Source of the DNA: Corynebacterium uberis
GTDB lineage: Bacteria; Actinomycetota; Actinomycetes; Mycobacteriales; Mycobacteriaceae
Assembly (NCBI RefSeq): GCF_020616335.1
Contig: NZ_CP085051.1
Span: forward strand, 744,001-808,000
DNA length: 64,000 nucleotides
Direction: 5' to 3'
The notes below the pieces were generated by a model. The model searched no databases and was not told where the DNA came from. It saw only the letters and a list, made by a program, of their open reading frames with translations. Position numbers and translations under genes: made by a program. Of this stretch, positions 17,523-26,664 are shown one piece after another (positions within the stretch are counted from its first letter, which is position 1; each line of letters starts with the position of its first letter).

Positions 17523-18542
17523 ATGACGCAAGAGGTTCTGACAGATGTTACTAATACTACCGGGGTGATCACGCTCAACCGGCCGCGCGCCCTCAACAGC
17601 CTTAATCCGGCGATGGTGCGCGCCATCGCTGAGGCGATCGCGCAGTGGCGGGATGATCCGCGGGTGGAGCAGGTCATCATCGAGTCCAGCTCGCCGAAGG
17701 CGTTCTGCGCTGGCGGGGATGTGCGGTTTGCCCGCGAGGAGATCCTGGCCGGCCGGCAGCGCGAGGTTGATGAGTTTTTCGCGCTGGAGTACCAGATGAA
17801 TAAGGACTTGGCCGCGTTTCCTCGGCCGCTGATCGCGCTGGTCGGCGGCGTAGTGATGGGCGGCGGCCTGGGGGTCTCGGCGCACGGCTCGCACCTGGTG
17901 GTCACCGATGCCGCGTTTGCGTCGATGCCGGAGATGGCCATTGGCTTTAACACGGATGTGGGGATGAGCCACGTGTTTCAGACCCTGCGCGACAGCCCGG
18001 CGCTGGGTCGTTTCCTGGCGCTGACCGGCTGGCGCCTCAACCCCGCGGAGATGATGTGGGCGGGCCTGGCCACAAACTATGTCGGCGACCGCAACCTTGG
18101 CCAGCTCCGCGACCGCCTCATCGATGCGGGCCCGCAGGCGCTTATCGACGCCGCCGCCACCCCCGATCCCGCCACCAATCGGCTTGCGGGTCTCGCCGCG
18201 GACATCGAGGCCGTCTTCGCCGCGGACACCTACACCGAGATCCTGTCGCGCCTAGAGTCTTTCCCGCAGCTGGCCCGTGTGGTAGGCGAGCTGACCGCGA
18301 AGGCCAACCCGACCTCACTGGTGGCCACCGCGGCCTTGTGCGCGGTGACGGTCACGCAGGACCTGCCCGCGGCGATTGATACGGAGGCCCGGCTGGGCGA
18401 GGCGCTGCGCCGGGAGCCCAACTTCGCCGAGGGCGTGCGCGCGGTGCTGGTGGACAAGACCCAGGACGCGCAGTTTAGCCCCGCCACCGTTGAGCAGGTG
18501 GATGCGGGCGCCTACCAGGAGATTCTGCGCGCCTGCTCGTAG
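17523..18542 (+). CDS. 3-hydroxyisobutyryl-CoA hydrolase-like enoyl-CoA hydratase-family protein
   Basis: A 339-residue crotonase-fold protein. LNRPRALNSLN (18-28), AFCAGGDV (about 60-67) and PEMAIGFNTDVGMSH (about 136-150) match the hydrolase branch (ECH_2/HIBCH), where the glutamate of the last motif and the aspartate of GGDV are catalytic. The expected role is valine breakdown, releasing 3-hydroxyisobutyrate. Standard enoyl-CoA hydratases are about 80 residues shorter. A GAGACT box seven bases before the ATG suggests leaderless expression. The 3' end overlaps the convergent gene by 31 bp. Confidence 0.85.
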   Translation: MTQEVLTDVTNTTGVITLNRPRALNSLNPAMVRAIAEAIAQWRDDPRVEQVIIESSSPKAFCAGGDVRFAREEILAGRQREVDEFFALEYQMNKDLAAFPRPLIALVGGVVMGGGLGVSAHGSHLVVTDAAFASMPEMAIGFNTDVGMSHVFQTLRDSPALGRFLALTGWRLNPAEMMWAGLATNYVGDRNLGQLRDRLIDAGPQALIDAAATPDPATNRLAGLAADIEAVFAADTYTEILSRLESFPQLARVVGELTAKANPTSLVATAALCAVTVTQDLPAAIDTEARLGEALRREPNFAEGVRAVLVDKTQDAQFSPATVEQVDAGAYQEILRACS

Positions 18543-19657
18543 GCGTGCCAGGCGCGGGTGGGATCCGCGCCGGCCGGCAGCTCCGCGGCGAGGGTGGCCT
18601 CGGCGGCCGCCGTGGTGGGCTGCGGGAGGCGCAACTGCGGGGCGGACAGCGCCACAATGGCGGTGACCTCTGGCGACAGGGGCAGCGCCGCATGCGTCCA
18701 CACCCCCAGCACCGGCTTGATGGTGGCGGGCAGGTCCCAGCGCTGCGCCAGCTCCAAGGGCAGCTGCGGCCGGGCGAGTACGACGATGCCTGTGTCGTAG
18801 CCGCAGCGGCGCAGCCCGGCGCTGGCCTGGCGGGCCGCCGGGGGCAGGGACTCATCAGCCCAGCCCCATGTCCAGGTCTGCCGAGTGATGGTGGCCACCA
18901 CCGTCGCGCTGGCGCGAATGCCGCCCAGCCGCGCCTGGTTTGTGCCCAGGTCCAGGCTGGGCCGCACCCCGGGGAAGACCCCTTCGTAGAACAGCTGGTG
19001 CTCGGCGGAGAGGTAGGCGGCGTCGGCAGCCATGTCGGCGAGCCGGACGGTGGGGTAGGGGGTTTCGGTGAGCACCTGCTCTGGGGTGCCCGAAGCATCC
19101 AGGGTGACCGTGATGCGTGGGGTGGTGTGCACCACCACGGCGTCGGGCTGCTCGGTGACCTCAAAGCCGCGCAGCGCGGCGTAGCCCAAGACGGTGCGTA
19201 CCTGCGGGTACTGGGCAAGCCCGGCGATGAGCGCCTGCCTGGGGTAGGCCCCGCGCCGCAGGAAGTCCCCGGTGATGGCCACGAGCATCGCCGAGCCGTC
19301 GCGGCGGGGGGAGAGCACCACGGGGGCTCCCGCCATGATGGTGCCGGCGGCGGCGATGAGGGCGTCGGAAAGCGGTTGCGGGGTGTGCAGCTCAGGCAGG
19401 GGGCTGGCATTGATGCGTGCGGTGCGCCACGTCAGGGTGCCCTCGGCGATCTCTGCGAGGCGTACCCCAGTTGCGGGGGCATCGTTGATCCGCAGGTCCA
19501 CCGGGGCGTCGAGCGCGGGATCCGCCGCGCTCGGTCCGGTGGCAGCAAAGGAAGTGACTGCCCCGAAGCGGCGCTCGAGGTCCGCTCTGCCCTCCGCACT
19601 GGCGGCGGCGCCGTCGATGAGGAGCTCGGACAACGTTGAAGGGGCATTAAGCGGCAC
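18512..19657 (-). CDS. DUF6882-like protein of unknown function
   Basis: A 381-residue soluble protein, rich in Ala, Leu and Pro, without a signal peptide or membrane helices. TWTWGWADESLPPAARQ near residue 270 resembles the Trp-rich motif of DUF6882 proteins; this match is from memory. A GTG start is used. It is isolated: convergent with the hydrolase gene and 40 bp from the TetR gene transcribed from the other side. No function is proposed. Confidence 0.7.
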   Translation of the reverse strand: MPLNAPSTLSELLIDGAAASAEGRADLERRFGAVTSFAATGPSAADPALDAPVDLRINDAPATGVRLAEIAEGTLTWRTARINASPLPELHTPQPLSDALIAAAGTIMAGAPVVLSPRRDGSAMLVAITGDFLRRGAYPRQALIAGLAQYPQVRTVLGYAALRGFEVTEQPDAVVVHTTPRITVTLDASGTPEQVLTETPYPTVRLADMAADAAYLSAEHQLFYEGVFPGVRPSLDLGTNQARLGGIRASATVVATITRQTWTWGWADESLPPAARQASAGLRRCGYDTGIVVLARPQLPLELAQRWDLPATIKPVLGVWTHAALPLSPEVTAIVALSAPQLRLPQPTTAAAEATLAAELPAGADPTRAWHAYEQARRISW

Positions 19658-19697
19658 GACGCGGCCTCGTTTCTTGTGCTGCGGGGATCAGATGTAC

Positions 19698-20285
19698 CTA
19701 AAGGCTACGGATAACCGCAAAGGCGCGGCGCACCCGGGCCACCGCATCGGTCGGCCCGGTGGGGGAAGCCTGATCAAAGTAGGACTCCATCGCCCGGTGC
19801 GCGGCCCCCGCCCCCACCGTCAGCACCACCGACACGTCGAAGGCATCCATGCCGGGAGTGTTGTGCGCGATGCGTTCGAAGAGCGGACCGAACTGTTTTT
19901 TGAGGGTGCGCTGCGCGCGGATCGGCTCTAGGGAGTTGAGCACCTCCCCGAGGCGGTAGAGCGTGGCAAAGGAATCCAGTGTCTCCGAGCCGCCCTCCTC
20001 GATGCTGCTGACCATGAGCCGCTCAAGCGAATCGAGCAGGCTCTCTCCGGGGGTGGGGGACTCCAGCTGGAGGGCAAGGTAGCGCAGCCGGCTGACCACA
20101 AAATGCAGCAGCGCGTCCTCGCGGGAGGTGAAGTAGTTGTGGAAGGTGCGGGTAGATACCCCGGCGAGCCGGGCGACGGAGGACACCGTGGCCGCGTCGA
20201 CCCCGTCGCGCAGGGTGACCAGGGCCGCGGCATCGGCAATGGCGTTTCGGGTGGCGGCCTTCTTTTGCTCCCTGAGCCCAGACAT
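19698..20285 (-). CDS. TetR family regulator of the MMPL exporter
   Basis: A 195-residue regulator with an N-terminal TetR helix-turn-helix (residues about 8-55; AGVSTRTFHNYFTSREDALL is the recognition helix) and a variable C-terminal ligand domain. It lies 40 bp downstream of the MMPL gene on the same strand, so it is probably co-transcribed and may repress its own operon. A GTG at 20312 would add nine residues and leave a 13-bp gap. Confidence 0.88.
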   Translation of the reverse strand: MSGLREQKKAATRNAIADAAALVTLRDGVDAATVSSVARLAGVSTRTFHNYFTSREDALLHFVVSRLRYLALQLESPTPGESLLDSLERLMVSSIEEGGSETLDSFATLYRLGEVLNSLEPIRAQRTLKKQFGPLFERIAHNTPGMDAFDVSVVLTVGAGAAHRAMESYFDQASPTGPTDAVARVRRAFAVIRSL

Positions 20286-20325
20286 CGTCCTAGCGCCATT
20301 GCCTTTCTGCACGTCGTGCTGCTTG

Positions 20326-22719
20326 TTACTGCTGGTTTGGCTGGTCGTGCTCGCCCTGCGTCGTGGTTGGGGCGGCGGCCGCGGAGTCGGTCAGCGCCTC
20401 ACCCTCCACATCCACGCGCGGCAGGATCTTGCCTAACCAGTGTGGCAACCACCAGGCGTGCTTGTCCAACAGGAACATCGTCGCCGGGATGATGGTCATG
20501 CGCACCACAAAGGCATCCAGGAACACGGCGGCGGCCAGGGCAAAGCCCATCGTCTTAATAAAGGCCATATCCTGCAGCGCAAACGCGGCGAATACGGAGA
20601 TCATGATCAGGGCGGCGGCGGTGACCACGCGCGAGCCGTGCTTGAAGCCGTTGGCCGTCGCGTTGCCGGCGGTCTTGCCGTGGTGGAAGCCCTCCCGCAT
20701 CCGGGTGACCAGGAACACCTCGTAGTCCATGGCCAGGCCAAAGACCAGGCCGATGAGCATGATGGGCAGGAAGCTCAACAGCGGCTGCGGGTCGGAGATG
20801 ATGCCCAACCAGCCTTCCTGGAAGATGGCCACGGTCAGCCCGAAGGTCGCCAGGACGGACAGCCCAAAGCCGGCGGCGGCGATCAAGGGTACCCAGATGG
20901 AGCGGAAGACAACCATGAGCACCAGGAATGCCAGGGCGATGACGATCGCCAGGTAGGGCACCAGGACGTCTGCCAAGCGCGCGGACATATCCACAAAGAT
21001 GGGGGTCACGCCGGTGATGCCGTAGTGGGCGCCATCGTGCTGGCTGGAGAAATCCGCCTCGGCGTCGCGCAGCCGGGCCAGCGTGTCCTGGGTGGCCTCA
21101 TCCGTCGCCCCGTCATGCGGGGTGATCATGACCTGGGCGGCGCTGTGATCCTCACTGATGCCCACGATCTGGGCGTTGTCTACCCCTTCCGTGCTGGCGA
21201 AGGTGGACACGGCCTCGGCGAAGACGGGCATGCGGGATTGCTCCGAAACCTGATCTGCCTCCACCAGGGCGATCATGGGGGCGTTGCGCCCGGGGCCAAA
21301 GGACTCCGAGATCTGGTCATAGGCGGCACGCTGTGGGGTGCCAGGGGCCTCCATGCCGTCGGTGGGCATGGCCAGCCGCATGGAGCCGACCGGGATGGCG
21401 CACAGGCCCAGCAGGGCAACGCCGGCGACCAAAAACGCCCAGGGCCGTGCCCTGATCAGGCGCACCCAGCGCAACCCCATGGTGGGGGTGGCGTTTTCGG
21501 GATCGGGGACCTTGGGCCCCGGCACGGTGCCGGCAAAGACCTTGGTGCCCAACAGGCCGAGCAGTGCGGGCAGGAAGGACAGGGCAACCATGACGGCCAG
21601 CGCGACGGTCACGGCCGCGGCCCCGGCCATCCAGGTCAGGAACGGAATGTTGATGATGGACAGCGCCGCCAGCGCGATAAGAACGGTCAGGCCGGCGAAG
21701 ACCACGGAGGATCCGGCGGTGCCGGCAGCGCGGCCCATGGCGTGTGCGCGCTGCTCGACGCTGAGTTCCTTGATCTTGCGTTTGACGTCCGCGGGCGGGT
21801 CATTGTGCGCCCCGGCAAGCGTGATCAGCTCGCTGCGGAAGCGCGAGAGGATAAACAGGGCGTAGTCGATGCCCACGGCCAGCCCGATCATGGAGGCCAG
21901 CGTGGGGGTCATCTCATTGACGTCGCTGCTGACGATGGTGGCCAGCTGGACGCCCAGCACGCCCAACGCCACGCCAATGATCGCGGAGAACAGCGGCATG
22001 CCGGCGGCGACGAAGGAACCGAAGGTCACCAGCAGCACGATGGCCGCCACCGCCAGGCCGAGGAGCTCGGAGCTTAAGTTAAGGCCTTCGCCGCGGCCGC
22101 TAAACGCGTTGCCGTTGTAGGAAACATTGAGGTCGGAGGAGTTGTTCGCCTCGTCGAGGATGTCCGTGACGCGGGTGCGGGCATCGTGATCGATGTCCAT
22201 GGACGTCTCCGCGTTGAACGCGATGGTGAGCGTGCCGGTGGTGTGATCGGGGCTCAGCGGGCTCAGCGCGGCGATATCCGCGTCGATTTTTTCTTCCGGG
22301 GTGCCTTGGGCGCCAAGCTGCTGGTGGAGCTTCTGGCTCATCCCCTGGGCGGCCAGGACTGGGTTAACTAGAGGTGCCTGGGGATCTTCGACGAGGGCTC
22401 CGGTGGCCGTGAGCTTGTCAATGGTGGCGTCTACCTGAGCCATGACGGCAGGATCATCGAGCTTCTTGCCATCCGCCCCGGAGAAGACCACGGTGCCGCT
22501 GGGGGCTTGGAGAGCGTCGCCGGCTTCGGGGAAGTGGGCGAGCATCTTCTCTTGGGTCTCCATGGCCGGCAGGCCAGGGATGGAAAAGGACGTTGCGGGC
22601 TGCTTGGCAAAGGCGCCGGCGAGCCCGCCGACGGCGATGAGGATGATCAGCCAGGTGGCTAGGAACGGCCACTTGTTGCGGTAGGCGGTGCTACCGAGCT
22701 TGTAGAGGAAGCGTGACAC
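20326..22719 (-). CDS. MMPL family RND transporter
   Basis: A 797-residue transporter with twelve predicted helices in the MMPL arrangement: one helix (about 15-37), a large extracytoplasmic loop, a helix block containing VGIDYALFILSRFR, then a second loop and block with LAMDYEVFLVTRMREG. The Asp-Tyr pairs in these two helices are the proton-relay residues of MmpL proteins, which export mycolates, lipids or drugs. GTG at 22719 gives the conserved FLYKLGSTAYRNKWP start; the long in-frame upstream extension is non-coding, lying across the promoter. Its partner is the TetR gene. Substrate unknown. Confidence 0.9.
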   Translation of the reverse strand: MSRFLYKLGSTAYRNKWPFLATWLIILIAVGGLAGAFAKQPATSFSIPGLPAMETQEKMLAHFPEAGDALQAPSGTVVFSGADGKKLDDPAVMAQVDATIDKLTATGALVEDPQAPLVNPVLAAQGMSQKLHQQLGAQGTPEEKIDADIAALSPLSPDHTTGTLTIAFNAETSMDIDHDARTRVTDILDEANNSSDLNVSYNGNAFSGRGEGLNLSSELLGLAVAAIVLLVTFGSFVAAGMPLFSAIIGVALGVLGVQLATIVSSDVNEMTPTLASMIGLAVGIDYALFILSRFRSELITLAGAHNDPPADVKRKIKELSVEQRAHAMGRAAGTAGSSVVFAGLTVLIALAALSIINIPFLTWMAGAAAVTVALAVMVALSFLPALLGLLGTKVFAGTVPGPKVPDPENATPTMGLRWVRLIRARPWAFLVAGVALLGLCAIPVGSMRLAMPTDGMEAPGTPQRAAYDQISESFGPGRNAPMIALVEADQVSEQSRMPVFAEAVSTFASTEGVDNAQIVGISEDHSAAQVMITPHDGATDEATQDTLARLRDAEADFSSQHDGAHYGITGVTPIFVDMSARLADVLVPYLAIVIALAFLVLMVVFRSIWVPLIAAAGFGLSVLATFGLTVAIFQEGWLGIISDPQPLLSFLPIMLIGLVFGLAMDYEVFLVTRMREGFHHGKTAGNATANGFKHGSRVVTAAALIMISVFAAFALQDMAFIKTMGFALAAAVFLDAFVVRMTIIPATMFLLDKHAWWLPHWLGKILPRVDVEGEALTDSAAAAPTTTQGEHDQPNQQ

Positions 22720-22801
22720 GAGTGGGTGAGCTTTCTGTTGAGACTGTGTGGTCTGCCGGGGCTGGCGCGCAGCTGGTTGTGCCGCGTCCCCGACGATACG
22801 G

Positions 22802-22837
22802 GTGCACAGTGTACGCAAGTTTGCAGCCCACGTGCAA
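22802..22837 (-). promoter_or_regulatory. Promoter and palindromic operator of the mmpL-tetR operon
   Basis: On the minus strand TTGCAC (22832-22837) and TACACT (22808-22813) are 18 bp apart, a good promoter. GTGCACAGTGTAC at 22802-22814 overlaps the -10 and is a near-perfect palindrome (one mismatched pair), a typical spot for TetR repression. The remaining gap up to 23121 is very GC-rich and shows no convincing gene. Confidence 0.55.
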
Positions 22838-23121
22838 AACCGCCGGTGGGGATGGGTCCGGGCCTGCGGAAGAGGCCGTCCCCAGGCGGCCGCACACCTC
22901 GGCCACGGCCCGCGCCCCTCACAACCACCGTCCCCATGCGGCGGCAGGGACGGCAGGGGCAGCGGAGGCGGCAGCAGACCCGGCAGCAACACGCACGGCA
23001 GCAGCCCCCGGCACCAGGGGCACCCCCGGCACCTGACCCCGTGATGGCACAATAAGAACCGCCCACCCGTGCCGCGGGCCCTACCTGTCTCCGGCACACC
23101 TTCCCACAAGAAAGCGCCTTC

Positions 23122-23784
23122 ATGCTCCACGCGGCGTCCTTCGCCCTGCTCGACTCCGTTAACGTGCTGCTTATTGGCGTGCTCGTCGCCTTAGGTATTG
23201 CGCTGCCGGCCCGCGGCGCTTACGCCAAGGTTGCGGCGCTGCTGGTGGCGGGTGATTGGTTTGGGGTGTTGTCGCTGGCGCTGTTTTCGCTTTTTGTTTT
23301 TGGCGGCCTTGAGCAGCTGGTTCAGCGCTTTATGGATTCGCCTGCTTTCGGCGGCTTGCTCATTGCGGTGGGGGTGGTTTCTGTGTTGGCTACGCTGCGT
23401 GCGCAGGCGGAGTCTACCTCGGCGTTGGTGCGGCGGCTTATCCGTCCGCTGCGGCGTCCGGGGCCGAAGGTTCCGGTGGTGGGTTTTGTGCTCGGGGTGG
23501 TTCAGTCGGTGACGTCGGTCCCGTTTTTTGGGGGTATTGCGTATGTTAGCGTGAGTGGTTTTCCGGTGTGGGCAAGTTACGTGTCCATGATCGCGTACGC
23601 CAGTGTGGCGCTTAGTCTTCCTGCGTTGGCTGCGGTGGCGGTGGGGTGGGTGCGCCGCTATCCGTATTCCCCGGTGGGCAGGCTGTTTTCGTGGGCGCGG
23701 GACAACAGGGAGATGGCTATCGACGTCGCCGGTTACGGCGTCGGCGTGGCGCTTGTGGTGATGGGGGTTGCGGCGCTGCTCTAG
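23122..23784 (+). CDS. Integral membrane protein of unknown function
   Basis: A 220-residue protein with about six hydrophobic helices and a short basic loop (RRLIRPLRRPGPK, about 105-117) in the middle. The LLDSVNVLLIGVLVALG start and overall topology recall the GAP/LysE-like exporter superfamily, but I see no decisive motif. It reads divergently from the mmpL operon and ends in a strong GC hairpin. Confidence 0.65.
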   Translation: MLHAASFALLDSVNVLLIGVLVALGIALPARGAYAKVAALLVAGDWFGVLSLALFSLFVFGGLEQLVQRFMDSPAFGGLLIAVGVVSVLATLRAQAESTSALVRRLIRPLRRPGPKVPVVGFVLGVVQSVTSVPFFGGIAYVSVSGFPVWASYVSMIAYASVALSLPALAAVAVGWVRRYPYSPVGRLFSWARDNREMAIDVAGYGVGVALVVMGVAALL

Positions 23785-23789
23785 CGGGT

Positions 23790-23808
23790 GGGGGTGGCAC
23801 CCACCCCC
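23790..23808 (+). terminator. GC-rich hairpin after the membrane protein gene
   Basis: GGGGGTGG and CCACCCCC form a perfect 8-bp stem with a CAC loop six bases after the stop. No T-run follows, so termination efficiency is uncertain. Confidence 0.5.
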
Positions 23809-23810
23809 GG

Positions 23811-23825
23811 ATTGTTGAACAAAGT
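23811..23825. promoter_or_regulatory. GntR-type operator, copy 1 (TTGTTGAACAA)
   Basis: ATTGTTGAACAAAGT contains the perfect palindrome TTGTTGAACAA (23813-23823), just upstream of the -35 box of the NRAMP-DUF1445 operon. The same palindrome occurs upstream of pxpA at 30833-30849. Confidence 0.65.
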
Positions 23826-23827
23826 GC

Positions 23828-23856
23828 TTTACAGATGCCCGGGCTCACCCTAGAAT
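23828..23856 (+). promoter_or_regulatory. Promoter of the NRAMP-DUF1445 operon
   Basis: TTTACA (23828-23833) and TAGAAT (23851-23856) are separated by 17 bp. The operator palindrome ends five bases before the -35. Confidence 0.6.
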
Positions 23857-23943
23857 GTCCAAAAACCCGTGGAAAGGATGACCCAGATCACAACTTTCCA
23901 TGGAAACAACTGACGTCTACATGGTCGACAAGGGAGGCCCCCG

Positions 23944-25191
23944 GTGAGCCAGAAGAGCCATCACCTGACCGAGCGCGAGGAATCCAAGGCCCAAGCTCGT
24001 GCCCGCGCCAGCGCCGGACGCACCGCGGTCCTCGGCGCCATGTTCCTCATGGCTACCTCTGCCATCGGTCCCGGATTCCTCACGCAAACAAGCGTGTTCA
24101 CAGTCAAGATGGGCGCGGCACTCGCGTTTGCCATTGTGGTGTCCATCATCGTGGACGTGGCCATCCAGATGAATGTGTGGCGCGTGCTGGCCGTGTCTGG
24201 CCTGCGCGCCCAGGAGCTGGGCAACACGGTGGTCACGGGCCTGGGCTGGGTGCTCTCAGCCTTCGTCTTCATCGGCGGGCTGGTCTTTAACATCGGCAAC
24301 ATCGCGGGCACTGGGTTGGGGCTTAACGCTATGGTGGGCCTGGACCCGAAGATCGGTGGGGCTATCTCCGCGGGCATTGCCATCTTGGTGTTCCTGTCCA
24401 AGCGCGCCGGGCTGGCATTGGACCGCATCGTCGTCGGGCTCGGTGCCCTGATGATCCTCATGATGCTCTACGTGGCCATCGCCTCGGCGCCGCCGGTAGG
24501 CGAGGCGCTGCGTAACACCGTGGCCCCGGAGAAGGTGGACTTTTTGGTCATCACCACCCTGATCGGCGGCACGGTCGGCGGCTACATCACCTTCGCGGGT
24601 GCGCACCGGATGATTGATAGTCACATCACGGGCCCGGAGAACATTCACCAGATCACCCGCGGGTCGGTGCTGGGCATCATTGTCACCGGTGTGATGCGCA
24701 TCCTGCTGTTCCTGGCGGTGCTGGGCGTGGTGGCCACGGGGGTGGCGCTGTCGCAGGATCACACCGCGGCGGACGCCTTCCACCATGCCGCCGGCGAGGT
24801 GGGCCTGCGCCTGTTTGGTGTGGTGCTGTGGGCGGCGGGCCTGACCTCTGTCATTGGGGCGTCGTATACGTCGGTGAGTTTTGTGACTACCCAGGCGACG
24901 GCGCCGCGGACCCGCAACGTGGTCACCATCGTGTTCATCGCGGTGTGCGCGGTGGCGTTCCTGGTGCTCAACACCGCGCCGCAGGCCTTGCTCATCTTCG
25001 CCGGCGCGTTCAACGGGCTGATCCTGCCCATTGGCTTTGCAGTGGTGTTGTGGGTGGCGTGGCGGCGCACTGATCTGTTGCACGGCTACCGGTATCCGCG
25101 GTGGCTGCTGGTGCTCGGGGTGGCTATCTGGGCGCTGACCATTTACTTGGGGTGGAACTCCCTGTCCGGCATCGCCGCGCTGTGGCACTAG
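23944..25191 (+). CDS. NRAMP-like divalent metal/proton transporter (YcsG-like)
   Basis: A 415-residue membrane protein with about eleven helices. SAIGPGFLTQTSVFTVKMG near 40-58 replaces the classic NRAMP DPGN motif with a divergent version, as in the YcsG branch found beside 5-oxoprolinase genes in Bacillus subtilis (pxpA-ycsG-ycsI-pxpBC). That suggests a substrate other than manganese. AGGGAGG lies seven bases before the GTG start. The downstream DUF1445 gene is in the same operon. Confidence 0.87.
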   Translation: MSQKSHHLTEREESKAQARARASAGRTAVLGAMFLMATSAIGPGFLTQTSVFTVKMGAALAFAIVVSIIVDVAIQMNVWRVLAVSGLRAQELGNTVVTGLGWVLSAFVFIGGLVFNIGNIAGTGLGLNAMVGLDPKIGGAISAGIAILVFLSKRAGLALDRIVVGLGALMILMMLYVAIASAPPVGEALRNTVAPEKVDFLVITTLIGGTVGGYITFAGAHRMIDSHITGPENIHQITRGSVLGIIVTGVMRILLFLAVLGVVATGVALSQDHTAADAFHHAAGEVGLRLFGVVLWAAGLTSVIGASYTSVSFVTTQATAPRTRNVVTIVFIAVCAVAFLVLNTAPQALLIFAGAFNGLILPIGFAVVLWVAWRRTDLLHGYRYPRWLLVLGVAIWALTIYLGWNSLSGIAALWH

Positions 25192-25224
25192 CTGGCACTA
25201 GCTAGTACTAGCTAGCACTAGGCC
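25185..25224 (+). repeat. CTAG-rich 10-bp tandem repeat x4
   Basis: Units GCACTAGCTG (25185), GCACTAGCTA (25195), GTACTAGCTA (25205) and GCACTAGGCC (25215). The array starts inside the last codons of the transporter gene and holds a perfect 12-bp palindrome GCTAGTACTAGC (25201-25212). CTAG is usually rare in bacterial DNA. Confidence 0.75.
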
Positions 25225-25255
25225 GCATGAGGCGGCACAAGAAAGGAACACCGTC

Positions 25256-26044
25256 ATGGATTACGCACAGCTCAGCCCCGCCCAGGCGCGTCAGTTGGCG
25301 CGCGAGGGGCTGGTGGCCCCGACGGCCGGGTGGTGCCGCGGCTTTACCCAGGTCAATCTGGCGTGCGTGCCGCGCGAGCTGGCTTTTGATTTCTTGTTGT
25401 TCGCCCAGCGCAACCCCAAGTCCTGCCCGGTCATTGGGGTCATTGAGCCCGGCCAGATTACTGATCTCCCCCTGCTGGGCCCCGAGGGTGACGTGCGCCG
25501 AGATTGCCCTGCCTACCGGGTGTTCCGCAACGGCGAGTTGGTGGATCAGGTGCCGGATGCGCGGGATTTCTGGCGCGCGGACTTAGTCTCCTTCCTCATC
25601 GGGTGTTCTTTTACCTTTGAGACCGCCCTGCTGGAAGCCGGGGTCCCGGTGGCCCATATTGAGCAGGGGCGCAACGTGCCGATGTATCGCACCAACCGGC
25701 AGTGCCGCCCGGCGGGGGCGTTTTCGGGCCCGCTGGTGGTGTCCATGCGCCCCATTCCGGCGAGCCAGGTGGCCGATGCGGTGCGTATCAGCGCGCGCTA
25801 CCCGTCGGTCCACGGCGCCCCGGTGCATGTGGGCGACCCGGCGGCCCTGGGGATTGCGGACTTGCAGCGGCCGGATTTTGGGGATGCGGTGGACATTGCA
25901 TCCGGGTCGGTGCCGGTGTTTTGGGCCTGTGGCGTTACCCCGCAGGCCGCCATCATGGAGTCGCGCCCGGATCTGGCCATCACCCACGCCCCCGGGCACA
26001 TGCTGATCACGGACGCGCGCGATAGCGCCTACCAGGTGCCTTAA
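25256..26044 (+). CDS. DUF1445 (YcsI/UPF0317) family putative hydro-lyase
   Basis: A 262-residue soluble protein matching the DUF1445 family throughout ([31 protein letters not shown] near 35-65, [15 protein letters not shown] near 118-132). The mammalian D-glutamate cyclase DGLUCY contains a related domain, and DUF1445 genes recur next to 5-oxoprolinase. A role in glutamate/5-oxoproline interconversion is therefore reasonable inference, not proof. AAAGGA precedes the ATG. It ends convergently on the GntR gene with a four-base overlap. Confidence 0.87.
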   Translation: MDYAQLSPAQARQLAREGLVAPTAGWCRGFTQVNLACVPRELAFDFLLFAQRNPKSCPVIGVIEPGQITDLPLLGPEGDVRRDCPAYRVFRNGELVDQVPDARDFWRADLVSFLIGCSFTFETALLEAGVPVAHIEQGRNVPMYRTNRQCRPAGAFSGPLVVSMRPIPASQVADAVRISARYPSVHGAPVHVGDPAALGIADLQRPDFGDAVDIASGSVPVFWACGVTPQAAIMESRPDLAITHAPGHMLITDARDSAYQVP

Positions 26045-26664
26045 GCGTCCAACAGCTTTTCGACGTCCCCGCTGGTCACCGCGAGCGCTCGGTGCAGCCG
26101 CTCAGCAGCTTGATCGCGCTGCCCGGCGGCAAGCAGCGCGGCAACGTCTTCATTATCGGCCACGAAACGCACGTGGAAGTCCGGCTCGACGGCGCTGGCC
26201 TTAAGGAAGGCGAGCCGCATGCGGGCGAGCAGGCGGTCCATTGTTTCGTTGAGGATCGTCGATTCGGCCCCGGCGACGATCGCCCGGTGGAAGTTCTGGT
26301 TGTGGGCTGCCACGGCGTCGATACGCAGGTCCGCGGCGGCGCGCCGGGCGGCGGCCGTGATGGACAGGAGCCTGTCTGGCTGGGGGTTGTGTCCCCAGCG
26401 CAGCGCTGCGGGCTCGATGAGCATGCGGGCCTGGTAGAGGTCGCGTACGGATTCCGCGGTGGGCACCGCCACGGCCACGCCGCGGTGCGGCAGGCGCTCC
26501 AGCAGGCCTTCTGCCTCCAGCATGGCAAAGGCTTCGCGCAGCGTGTTGCGGGAGATTCCCAGGTCGGCGGCGCAGGCCGCCTCGGTCAGCCGGGTTCCGG
26601 GGCGGAAGAGCCCGCGGGAAAGTGAGCGGCGCAGTTCCCGGGCGGCCTGCTGGGCGGCGTGCAT
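26041..26664 (-). CDS. GntR (FadR-type) regulator of the 5-oxoproline locus
   Basis: A 207-residue regulator: winged HTH (about 8-70, with [29 protein letters not shown]) followed by an all-helical FCD ligand domain with likely metal-binding histidines. It is last in the pxp operon; its ATG overlaps the carboxylase stop (TAATG). The two TTGTTGAACAA palindromes flanking the locus are its obvious candidate targets. An effector such as 5-oxoproline is guesswork. Confidence 0.88.
   Translation of the reverse strand: MHAAQQAARELRRSLSRGLFRPGTRLTEAACAADLGISRNTLREAFAMLEAEGLLERLPHRGVAVAVPTAESVRDLYQARMLIEPAALRWGHNPQPDRLLSITAAARRAAADLRIDAVAAHNQNFHRAIVAGAESTILNETMDRLLARMRLAFLKASAVEPDFHVRFVADNEDVAALLAAGQRDQAAERLHRALAVTSGDVEKLLDA

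Noticed and set aside
20440..22077. 545-codon open frame opposite the mmpL gene
   Set aside because: It is the mirror of a GC-rich gene: the product is Gly/His/Gln/Asp-rich low-complexity with no domain, and MMPL motifs on the other strand are unmistakable.
22720..23121. Several 80-110 codon frames in the mmpL upstream gap
   Set aside because: They are in every frame of a GC-rich segment, have no ribosome sites and cover the mapped-looking promoter and operator.
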